A stretch of 16,952 nucleotides of DNA, taken from the NCBI GenBank assembly GCA_016295145.1, contig JAEDLR010000045.1:1-16952 (forward strand), read 5' to 3'. Below, in pieces: positions 1-5,620 of the stretch. The notes under the pieces are model-generated. The model was not told the DNA's origin and made no database searches. It worked only from the letters and a program-made list of their open reading frames with translations. Position 1 is the first letter of the stretch, and every line of letters begins with the position of its first letter. The stretch is from Oscillospiraceae bacterium (GTDB taxonomy: Bacteria; Bacillota; Clostridia; Oscillospirales; Ruminococcaceae). A program made the translations under genes and the position numbers.

Positions 1-43
1 GCACCCCTCCCGTCAGATACCTACCCTGTGTAGTCCCTTGTAA

Positions 44-775
44 ACTGTACTTTCATTTCTTAATAATAAGCTTGCCACAATTATAGTGGCAACTATTACC
101 AATATGCAAGTCGTCAATATGGCTGCTATGAGAGGTCTTTCAAATCTCAGTGAAGAAACGTTCTCGGCTGAAAAGAAAGAGGAGTATCTGAAAATCTTAA
201 AGAGTGCCGATCCTACACTGGAAGATATACAGGTGGAGTTCAATGAGAAAAAAGTTGAAAAACACGCTCTTGATTCTGATGATCTTGAAAACCGCGCTGT
301 TATTTTGAAAAGTGTCCGTGTAGATGTGAAATCAACTCACAGCATTTATGACAAGCATAAGGCTGTTGATAGAAGCGAGTTACCTTTTTTACAGATCGAG
401 TCGAATGGCACAATCAAACTTCTCGACATTTTGCCAACAATATTCGATGCACTTAGTACCGGGAATATTCTTATAGTTGATGAAATCGAGAACGGTCTTC
501 ATCCAACCGTAGTAAAAAAAATGATAGAACTGTTCTACAATCCTGAAACCAATCCATACAACGCTCAATTGATTTGTACAACGCATAATATCTTGCTGAT
601 AAACGAAGCAGTACAGCGTGATGAGGTTTGGCTCATGGACAAGAACGAATACGGTGAAAGCTCAATGAAGCACATCAGTGATATTCCAGGATTACGAAGC
701 TATGATAAGCTCGGTCAGAAAATGATCGAAGGTGCGTTTGGAGCAATGCCTAACATCATTACCAATACGCAATAA
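44..775 (+). pseudogene. 5'-truncated AAA15/RloA-like ATPase remnant
   Basis: This is the C-terminal half of an AAA15-family (COG1106, RloA/abortive-infection type) ATPase. Visible parts are a degenerate ABC-like signature ESNGT (about nt 398-412), Walker B ILIVDEIENGLHP (about nt 467-505) and the switch histidine in CTTHN (about nt 575-589). Walker A and the N-terminal ATPase lobe are absent; intact relatives are roughly 400 residues or more, against about 230-245 here. An in-frame TAA at 41-43 closes the frame upstream. The family-like sequence LSFLNNKLA begins right after that stop, ahead of the first possible start (GTG at 86), which has no ribosome binding site. I therefore read it as a decayed or truncated gene rather than a short functional one. 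RloB, the usual partner of RloA, does not follow. A defence-type origin fits the TIR cassette downstream. The window edge prevents judging whether the N-terminal part lies further upstream. Confidence 0.7.
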
Positions 776-793
776 AGCGGTCACATGAAAAAA

Positions 794-818
794 GATGCCC
801 GTGTGAGGGGCATCTCTT
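794..818 (+). terminator. Weak hairpin terminator after the ATPase remnant
   Basis: GATGCCC (794-800) pairs perfectly with GGGCATC (808-814) around a 7-nt loop. An A-run precedes the stem and a short TCTT follows. The 7-bp GC-rich stem 19 bases after the stop codon suits a Rho-independent terminator, but the T-tract is poor. Confidence 0.45.
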
Positions 819-843
819 AAGTTGGCAAAAGCATTTCATACAG

Positions 844-888
844 AATATGATACTTTGGCCAGTGTAGCAACTACTATTATATCATATT
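844..888 (+). other. AT-rich inverted repeat upstream of the TIR cassette
   Basis: AATATGATA (844-852) and TATCATATT (880-888) form a perfect 9-bp inverted repeat separated by 27 bases and followed by TT. It could be an operator, a weak terminator, or the edge of lost sequence. A poor promoter candidate lies inside it (TTGGCC 855-860, 17-base gap, TATATC 878-883). No convincing promoter for the downstream operon was found elsewhere between 776 and 977. Confidence 0.3.
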
Positions 889-977
889 TTCTCACAGAAT
901 GCAATAGTTTTTTGTCGGCAGAAAGTAAAAATTAAGCGTGTGATCTCTTTAAATAAATTTTAAGGAGAGTGGCTGAA

Positions 978-1142
978 ATGGCTACAAAGACAAAAACCGG
1001 GCAGAAAGCCCCTGTTTCGGGTCAGTACAAACCCGTCGGAAGCAAGACGGAGGTTACGCTTGTTAAGGGCAAAACCGTTTCGCCGACACCAAAGGGTGCG
1101 ACTACACTCGTACTCGTTGATAAGACTAAGCATGGAAAGTGA
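978..1142 (+). CDS. Small YjzC-like protein, first gene of the TIR cassette
   Basis: A 54-residue basic protein preceded by a good ribosome binding site (AAGGAGAG at 962-969, 8 bases before the ATG). The N-terminal stretch KTGQKAPVSGQYK and the later PTPKGATTLVLVD resemble the YjzC family (PF14168), whose function is unknown. There is no signal peptide or membrane segment. Its last 11 bases overlap the start of the membrane protein gene in another frame, so the two are probably translationally coupled, which supports it being a real gene. Small proteins of this look occur near toxin or defence genes, but that link is from memory and any role here (inhibitor, chaperone, sensor) is speculation. 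Confidence 0.65.
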   Translation: MATKTKTGQKAPVSGQYKPVGSKTEVTLVKGKTVSPTPKGATTLVLVDKTKHGK

Positions 1143-1620
1143 GGCAGTAAAGACGTTGAAACTTGAATCGATCAAAAAAGAAAACTATAACGGTGATTAT
1201 GAGGGCACTGTTCTTGAACAGTGGAAAACTTGTGTGGATATGGCAAATAACAACACTGAAAAGCGCAGTAATTCCAACAATATCTATATTACGATTAATG
1301 CAGCTCTGTTGGCAGTAATTTCGTTTTCACTTGATTTAAAGAGCATAATTCTTGCTGTTGTAGGTATTGTTATTTGTGTTTTGTGGATTAAAACTATCAA
1401 GAGCTATAAAACGCTGAGTACAGTAAAATATGGTATTGTGAACGAAATTGAAAAGAAGCTTCCGTTAAGACCATATACATATGAATGGGATAAGTTGGAA
1501 AAGGAATATAAGTATCCTGAACTCACCTCAATAGAAAAAGCTATACCATGGCTATTTATTATCCTGTTTTCTGTTTCTTTTATTATTCCCGTGATTAAGT
1601 TTATCATGGACAAAATATGA
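1132..1620 (+). CDS. RipA-family small membrane protein (putative TIR-system effector)
   Basis: A 162-residue membrane protein. A cytoplasmic N-terminal region (1-50) contains EQWKTCVDMA around W31 and a KR-rich stretch. Then come two closely spaced membrane helices (about 51-67 and 70-88), a charged middle segment with KKLPLRPYTYEW (108-119), and a third helix (about 138-157). The pattern EQWK-x-CV-x-MA, then KR-x2-N, then TIN-x-ALLA is what I recognise from the RipA family of octameric inner-membrane proteins. I chose the ATG at 1132 rather than an upstream in-frame start at 1060 because 1132 overlaps the end of the preceding ORF and the residues before it only translate that ORF out of frame. 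The site relies on coupling, since no clear Shine-Dalgarno is seen. Next to two TIR enzymes, a membrane-disrupting effector role is a reasonable inference, not shown by sequence. The RipA assignment is from memory of the motif. Confidence 0.75.
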   Translation: MESEAVKTLKLESIKKENYNGDYEGTVLEQWKTCVDMANNNTEKRSNSNNIYITINAALLAVISFSLDLKSIILAVVGIVICVLWIKTIKSYKTLSTVKYGIVNEIEKKLPLRPYTYEWDKLEKEYKYPELTSIEKAIPWLFIILFSVSFIIPVIKFIMDKI

Positions 1621-1629
1621 GGAGGTCAA

Positions 1630-2103
1630 ATGAAAGTTTTTATTTCTCATAAAGACGCAGACAGCGCACAGGCACTTCTATTAAAGAAAGAATTTGAAAA
1701 ATATGGTGTGCCAGCATATTTAGATGTACTTGACAATGATATTAAACTCGGAGGGAAGCAACTAACTGACCATATTAAGGAAAACCTCAATGCCTGCAGC
1801 GATATAATAGTTGTAATGTCTGATAAAACAAAATTATCTTGGTGGGTTCCGTTTGAAATTGGGATGTCAGCTCAAGTTGATATGCCTACAGCAACATATT
1901 TGAATCACACTGTTACATTGCCAGATTATCTGACATACTGGCCAAGACTGAGAACGCTAAATGATATTGCTTTATATATTAAAGTACGAAAAAAAGTTGC
2001 AACAGAATCTAGGGTGTTATTTGAACATTATTCAGTTGAAAACCGTCAAAGATACGAAACCGAAAGATTTTATGAAAAATTAAAAGAAGAAATGAGGAAA
2101 TAA
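1630..2103 (+). CDS. TIR-domain protein (putative NADase or cyclic-nucleotide synthase)
   Basis: A 157-residue protein that is almost entirely a TIR domain. It begins with MKVFISHKDAD (beta-A and the first loop), has SDIIVVMSDKT (57-67) as a central strand, and SWWVPFEIGMSAQ (70-82) carrying the conserved glutamate E76 expected to be catalytic in NAD-hydrolysing bacterial TIR proteins. A roughly 60-residue C-terminal tail is charged and probably helical. The start is fixed by GGAGG at 1621-1625 immediately after the membrane protein's stop; the gap to the previous gene is 9 bases and to the next gene 2 bases. Cleavage of NAD+ is known for the superfamily. Whether this member signals, depletes NAD+ or only senses cannot be read from sequence. 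Confidence 0.88.
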   Translation: MKVFISHKDADSAQALLLKKEFEKYGVPAYLDVLDNDIKLGGKQLTDHIKENLNACSDIIVVMSDKTKLSWWVPFEIGMSAQVDMPTATYLNHTVTLPDYLTYWPRLRTLNDIALYIKVRKKVATESRVLFEHYSVENRQRYETERFYEKLKEEMRK

Positions 2104-2105
2104 CG

Positions 2106-2501
2106 ATGATTTATAATATTTTTATTAGCCATTCCTGGTCTTATAGCGACTACTATGATAAGCTGAAAAGCTTATTGGATAGTGAATCAAGTTTATATTA
2201 CAGAGATTACTCTGTCCCAAAAGACGCTCCTATTCACAATGCAAAGAATGATCGTGAATTACGAGCCGCAATAAAAAATCAAATGCAGCACGCTTCATGC
2301 GTACTAATTCTTGCTGGTGTATATTCTACATACAGTAAGTGGATTAATATAGAAATAAACTTGGCACAAGAAATGGGAAAGAGGATAATAGCTATTGAAC
2401 CATGGGGATCAGAACGTACTTCCACAGTTGTAAAAAGCAACGCTAATAAAGTTGTGAAATGGAATACGTCCTCAATTGTGAATGCCATAAAAGGGTATTG
2501 A
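2106..2501 (+). CDS. ThsB-like TIR protein (MTH538/PF08937 type)
   Basis: A 131-residue single-domain protein. It starts NIFISHSWSYSDYYDKL, where ISHSW is typical of the MTH538 TIR-like family (PF08937) that includes Thoeris ThsB. It continues with LYYRDYSVPKDAPIH, SCVLILAGVYSTYS (64-77) and KWINIEINLAQEMGKRIIAI, in which E83 matches the catalytic glutamate position of ThsB-type TIRs. It begins 2 bases after the previous stop with GAGGAAA as ribosome binding site. It differs clearly from the upstream TIR, so the two are not a recent duplication. In Thoeris, proteins of this type make an ADP-ribose-derived messenger that switches on an effector. No ThsA (SIR2/SLOG or macro) is present here, so the RipA-like membrane protein is the likely effector. 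Confidence 0.87.
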   Translation: MIYNIFISHSWSYSDYYDKLKSLLDSESSLYYRDYSVPKDAPIHNAKNDRELRAAIKNQMQHASCVLILAGVYSTYSKWINIEINLAQEMGKRIIAIEPWGSERTSTVVKSNANKVVKWNTSSIVNAIKGY

Positions 2502-2526
2502 CAACCTCCCCAATCTGCGCTATAAT
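2498..2526 (+). promoter_or_regulatory. Perfect consensus sigma-A promoter on the TIR stop codon
   Basis: TTGACA (2498-2503) and TATAAT (2521-2526) are both exact consensus with a 17-base spacer. The -35 box includes the TGA stop of the ThsB-like gene. The predicted transcript starts near 2533. No reading frame with a start signal follows, so this probably drives an RNA. Confidence 0.8.
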
Positions 2527-2532
2527 ACCAAA

Positions 2533-2826
2533 TAAGGAGCAAGCCACCGGGCACATATTCTCCTATAAGTCGCTGGTCTTTGTTATCATGGCGCTAAAAA
2601 AATGATAACTTGGCATCAGTGGGCAGTATAGTACAGAGCAAAATGTATAACTGAGATACCACAGCATAAATTAACTAAGCAAATTTGTTTAGTGTTTGAA
2701 GAAATCTGGGGAGTGGGAATAATAAACATCCAAAAAACAGGGCATAAACACGCCAAAATCCGATATGATTCTGTCTGATAGAATAAGAGCTACCTGATTC
2801 GATTACGAAGCGGGTAGCTCTTTTTG
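2533..2826 (+). ncRNA. Candidate structured RNA between consensus promoter and terminator
   Basis: This gene-free stretch (2502-2849) holds a predicted transcript of about 290 nt. It begins at a perfect consensus promoter and ends at a strong Rho-independent terminator. Inside are GTTATCAT (2582-2589) pairing perfectly with ATGATAAC (2602-2609) around a 12-nt A-rich loop, and CTAAGC (2675-2680) pairing with GTTTAG (2687-2692) with one G-U pair. The only internal ATG frames are a few codons long, and the AAGGAG at 2533-2538 sits at the very 5' end with no start codon at a usable distance. It does not match what I remember of 6S, tmRNA, RNase P, SRP RNA or common riboswitches. It could be an RNA of the defence cassette, an independent regulator, or the leader of a deleted gene. 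Confidence 0.5.
2785..2826 (+). terminator. Strong Rho-independent terminator
   Basis: AAGAGCTACC (2785-2794) pairs with GGTAGCTCTT (2813-2822) over 10 bp, with a small inner TTCG/CGAA stem in the loop, followed by TTTT and G. It ends the candidate RNA on the + strand and faces the convergent XRE gene, whose own strand shows only a weak T-tract past this hairpin. Confidence 0.85.
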
Positions 2827-2849
2827 TCATTACGATAATCCAAATGATG

Positions 2850-3188
2850 CTATTGCGGGTGATGTAGCGACTTCAAATAAACTGACAGAAGTTCCAGAGC
2901 GGTTTCTTTCTGCTGCGTAGTACATTTGTCAAGTTCTGCTAATAGTTCGGTTTGTTTTGCCGATAGATTGGGATTATCCTCAGTCAGAAACACATCGGGC
3001 GTAATCTGCAAAGCGTCACATATTTTCAGTACCGTTTCTATACGCATATTGACCGTTCCACGTTCTATGTCGGCATACGTTCTGTCAGATAAATTTGCCG
3101 CTTCTGCTACCTCATTTTGCGTCAGTCCTGCTTTCTTCCGAATGGCAAGCAGTTTGTTCCCCATGACTCTAAAATCAAAAATAAGCAT
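2850..3188 (-). CDS. XRE-family helix-turn-helix regulator
   Basis: A 112-residue SinR/Cro-type DNA-binding protein. The helix-turn-helix spans about residues 11-65: LLAIRKKAGLTQNEVAEAAN, then LSDRTYADIERGTVNMRIET and LKICDALQITPDVFL. The C-terminal 40 residues (AKQTELLAELDKCTTQQKE onwards) look like a short dimerising helical tail. The start is set by AGGAGG seven bases before the ATG. An alternative ATG at residue 9 lacks such a site. It is divergent from the lipoprotein gene, and the palindrome at 3206-3220 lies just upstream of its ribosome binding site, which suggests autoregulation. Control of the neighbouring lipoprotein is likely by position only. Confidence 0.87.
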   Translation of the reverse strand: MLIFDFRVMGNKLLAIRKKAGLTQNEVAEAANLSDRTYADIERGTVNMRIETVLKICDALQITPDVFLTEDNPNLSAKQTELLAELDKCTTQQKETALELLSVYLKSLHHPQ

Positions 3189-3205
3189 CTTAGTTCCTCC
3201 TAATC

Positions 3206-3220
3206 ATTCTATACAAGAAT
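3206..3220. promoter_or_regulatory. Possible operator palindrome in the xre leader
   Basis: ATTCT (3206-3210) and AGAAT (3216-3220) form an inverted repeat with a 5-base centre. This is a typical size for an XRE dimer site. It lies between the regulator gene's start and the divergent promoter. Confidence 0.35.
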
Positions 3221-3237
3221 TATATTTCCTATTTTGC

Positions 3238-3266
3238 TTGACAAACAGGAAGTTTTATGGTATATT
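3238..3266 (+). promoter_or_regulatory. Promoter of the repeat lipoprotein gene
   Basis: TTGACA (3238-3243), an exact 17-base spacer, and TATATT (3261-3266). The predicted start is near 3273, which coincides with a perfect hairpin. Confidence 0.78.
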
Positions 3267-3270
3267 TATA

Positions 3271-3293
3271 GGCAGAGCAGTTCCTGCTCTGCC
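3271..3293 (+). promoter_or_regulatory. Perfect 10-bp inverted repeat at the transcript start
   Basis: GGCAGAGCAG (3271-3280), loop TTC, CTGCTCTGCC (3284-3293). It lies directly after the -10 box, where it could be an operator over the start site or a 5'-end hairpin protecting the mRNA. The following ATTTTAT is a poor T-tract, so termination is less likely. Confidence 0.6.
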
Positions 3294-3320
3294 ATTTTAT
3301 ACTTTTTAGGAGGAGTTTCT

Positions 3321-4724
3321 ATGAAAACCAGAAGATTGTTTGCCCTGTTTTGTGCAAGCGTGATGCTTTTTTCGTTTGCAGCTTGCAGCAGCAATACCGA
3401 CTCCGCAGATTCTGGAACGAAGGAACAGCAGACCGAAAACAACAGCTCTGCGATTACAACATCCGATGATAAACCGATACAATCTGATGAGAAGTTGATA
3501 GCATTCAGTAAAAATGCTTCCCTTGCAGAGACTATTATGGTGGATGAAGGCGGAGTAAAGATTACCGCAATTGGTTTGGATTACACAAACCGCTCTGTGG
3601 AGTTGAAGCTCCTCATTGAGAACAATAGCGGCAAGGACTTGTCGTTTGTCAGCGGTTCGTTAGGATACAGTTGTAACTCAATAAATGGGTACATGGTGGA
3701 AGATGGCTATTTGAACTGTGATGTGAAGAATGGCAAAAAAGCTAATGACACCATCAGCTTCAATTATGATAGTCTCATGTTGTACGGCATCAATGAAATT
3801 GCTGATATTGAGATTGGATTCAGTATGTCAGATGATGACTATAATTATACATACTCCGGTCCCAGACAAGTGAGGACTTCAGCATTTGGTACTCACGATT
3901 ATAGCAAGGATTATTATCAAGAAACAATTGCAAGTCGTTCCGCTATGAACACTTATGATTACGACATGACTTACTTCTCGCAGGATACTCTTTACGATGT
4001 GAACGGAGTGAAACTGCTTTCAAGTGGTGTGATGATAAATCAAGACGGGGAAACGACTTTGCTTTTGGAATTGGAAAATACTACGGGCAATATGGTTTCT
4101 ATATCCACTTCCGACATTGCAATCAACGGCTTGATCGTGGACAGTTCTACTTGGTCAACCGATACAATTAATCCTGGCAAGCGTGGGATTATTGCTGTGG
4201 AATTATCATCTGTCGTGGATGCGGAATACTGGGGTGATTATGGTATCGAAGAAGTCGGTTCTGTTGCGCTTTCTCTCCGTCAACGCAACTCTGACGGAGA
4301 AGACATCACAGATAAGGCTACCATTAAGATTGTCGTGCCTGATGTGAAGGCAGAATTCGATGCTACAGGCACTGAATTCTATAACAATAACGGCCTGCGG
4401 ATTGTAGGAAAGAGACTTCTTGAGGATCCGTCCGAATACAGTTCTGATGTGCATGTGCTCTTGTTCGCAGAGAACACGAGTGGAAAAACACTGACCATCA
4501 GCGATGTATACGATTCGGTTTCTGTGAATGGTTTTATGACAAACTACTTCAGCTTCAACGAAAGCATTGCTGATGGGCAGTGTGTTGCCATTATCATTGA
4601 CTTAATGGGTTATTCCTTAGAGAACAATAATATATCTGATATAAAAGAAATAGAAGTCGGATTTGAAATCAAGGCGGGCGGCAATACAATCGACAAGTTT
4701 GTGATTACGACGTCAGTCGGATAA
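3321..4724 (+). CDS. Surface lipoprotein with three related beta-rich repeats
   Basis: A 467-residue predicted lipoprotein. A type II signal peptide (KTRR positive end, hydrophobic core 6-21) ends in the lipobox FAAC, so C22 would be lipidated. A Ser/Thr/Asp-rich linker (23-60) follows. The rest is three related segments of about 115-125 residues (roughly 65-190, 222-343 and 350-464). Each begins with a G-V-K/L-R-type strand and has a landmark ENNSGKDL, ENTTGNMV or ENTSGKTL, then a strand containing a short NGYM/NGLI/NGFM motif. These resemble extracellular Ig-like or DUF-type beta sandwiches. The start was chosen at ATG 3321 because TAGGAGGA lies before it and the signal peptide begins there; an in-frame ATG at 3234 lies inside the promoter. 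Function is unknown; a cell-surface role is inferred. The gene stands alone between its promoter and a terminator. Confidence 0.85.
   Translation: MKTRRLFALFCASVMLFSFAACSSNTDSADSGTKEQQTENNSSAITTSDDKPIQSDEKLIAFSKNASLAETIMVDEGGVKITAIGLDYTNRSVELKLLIENNSGKDLSFVSGSLGYSCNSINGYMVEDGYLNCDVKNGKKANDTISFNYDSLMLYGINEIADIEIGFSMSDDDYNYTYSGPRQVRTSAFGTHDYSKDYYQETIASRSAMNTYDYDMTYFSQDTLYDVNGVKLLSSGVMINQDGETTLLLELENTTGNMVSISTSDIAINGLIVDSSTWSTDTINPGKRGIIAVELSSVVDAEYWGDYGIEEVGSVALSLRQRNSDGEDITDKATIKIVVPDVKAEFDATGTEFYNNNGLRIVGKRLLEDPSEYSSDVHVLLFAENTSGKTLTISDVYDSVSVNGFMTNYFSFNESIADGQCVAIIIDLMGYSLENNNISDIKEIEVGFEIKAGGNTIDKFVITTSVG
3512..4715 (+). repeat. Three tandem protein-level repeats in the lipoprotein
   Basis: Approximate units are 3512-3890, 3982-4350 and 4361-4712. 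They are recognisable at protein level by the ENxxGxxx landmark and the preceding hydrophobic strand, but are clearly diverged in DNA, so this is old internal duplication rather than a recent expansion. Confidence 0.6.
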
Positions 4725-4770
4725 CGAAAACAAGAAATAAAAGGGGGAACATCTCCACCTCAACCAACCA

Positions 4771-4803
4771 CTGACCGCTTCTTTCGGAAACGGTCAGTTT
4801 TTT
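4771..4803 (+). terminator. Rho-independent terminator of the lipoprotein gene
   Basis: CTGACCG (4771-4777) pairs with CGGTCAG (4791-4797), with an inner TTC/GAA stem, followed by six T (4798-4803). Confidence 0.88.
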
Positions 4804-4808
4804 CCCAT

Positions 4809-4837
4809 TTGACATCTTACGCAGAGTGTGCTATAAT
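4809..4837 (+). promoter_or_regulatory. Perfect consensus promoter of radC
   Basis: TTGACA (4809-4814) and TATAAT (4832-4837) are exact consensus, spaced by 17 bases. The start near 4844 leaves a leader of about 56 nt. Confidence 0.85.
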
Positions 4838-4899
4838 ACAAGAAATAAAGCGACATATGGCAAAGTATGGCGTATAATTTGTAGAGGGGGGTAAGGGGC

Positions 4900-5598
4900 A
4901 TGGCGGAGCATCTACATGACGGGCATCGGCAGCGAATGCGTGACCGTTTTTTGCGCCATGGTTTGTCAGGATTCAGCGAACACGAAGTACTGGAAATGCT
5001 GCTGTACTATGCTATCCCCAGAGTCAATACCAACGACCTTGCACATCGTCTCATTGCCCGGTTTGGAAGCCTGTACAGCGTATTATGCGCCGATATGGAG
5101 GAGCTGCGGCAGGTGAAAGGCGTAACGGAAAACGCTGCGGTTCTGCTGAAAATGCTTCCTGCCATTTACCCGAAATGCCTGCGGGAAAACAACACAGAGC
5201 ATTCGCTGTATGATCCCGGTGACAGTATGCTTTATTTTCAGAAAGTGTTTGCTTTTGATACGGTGGAGGTGCTGCGCATCGCCTGTTTGCGCAATGATTT
5301 GCGGATGCAGAGTTGTGAGATCATCGCCCAGGGGAAGATCGCGCGAGTGGAATCGACTGTGGAGGATATTGTGCGCCATTGCACGCAGCAAAACTGTTCG
5401 AATGTGATGATTGCACACAATCACCCGGTGGCTGCCGCGCTGCCTTCTGCGCAGGATATTGCTTCCACGCATCACCTGTTTCAAAAGCTGGATTTTTATA
5501 ATATCTGCCTGATCGACCATATTATTGTGGGTGCAAACGGTGATGTACATTCTATGCGCAAAAGCGGCGTATTTTCGTTTCAGTCAGCGCGTCTGTGA
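4900..5598 (+). CDS. radC: RadC-family JAB/JAMM-domain protein
   Basis: A 232-residue RadC (UPF0758) protein of usual length. The N-terminal half carries the HhH-like region: LHDGHRQRMRDRFL, EVLEMLLYYAIPR and DLAHRLIARFGS (2-57), then VKGVTENAA (72-80). The C-terminal half is the JAMM metalloprotease fold with the metal motif AHNHPVAAALPSAQD: H173, H175, S183 and D186 are all present. The usual glycine of HNHPSG is replaced by alanine. The ATG at 4900 follows a purine-rich GAGGGGGG/AAGGGG stretch. Despite the name, a role in DNA repair is not established for the family. It is monocistronic, with its own consensus promoter and terminator, and marks the start of the GC-richer core region. Confidence 0.9.
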   Translation: MAEHLHDGHRQRMRDRFLRHGLSGFSEHEVLEMLLYYAIPRVNTNDLAHRLIARFGSLYSVLCADMEELRQVKGVTENAAVLLKMLPAIYPKCLRENNTEHSLYDPGDSMLYFQKVFAFDTVEVLRIACLRNDLRMQSCEIIAQGKIARVESTVEDIVRHCTQQNCSNVMIAHNHPVAAALPSAQDIASTHHLFQKLDFYNICLIDHIIVGANGDVHSMRKSGVFSFQSARL

Positions 5599-5620
5599 TA
5601 TGTTTTTGGAAAATAAGATA

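Noticed and set aside
13..243. Minus-strand frame of 76 codons at the left edge
   Set aside because: Opposite the recognisable ATPase remnant and without a start signal or known domain.
978..2501. Canonical Thoeris (thsA plus thsB)
   Set aside because: A ThsB-like TIR is present, but there is no SIR2/SLOG or macro-domain ThsA; the membrane protein has no ligand-binding domain of that kind.
2502..2849. Retron, 6S RNA, tmRNA or SRP RNA as identity of the candidate RNA
   Set aside because: No reverse transcriptase is nearby, and none of the signature sequences or closing stems I know for these RNAs is seen.
2926..3309. 127-codon + strand frame across the xre gene and the lipoprotein promoter
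   Set aside because: It is antisense to a clear helix-turn-helix protein and runs through the promoter and hairpin of the lipoprotein gene.
1..4900. Integrative element with integrase and att sites
   Set aside because: No integrase, relaxase, transposase or tRNA gene and no convincing flanking direct repeats are visible, so only a composition-based island is claimed.
5083..5550. 155-codon minus-strand frame inside radC
   Set aside because: Fully antisense to a well-supported radC, His/Cys-rich, with no start signal or domain.
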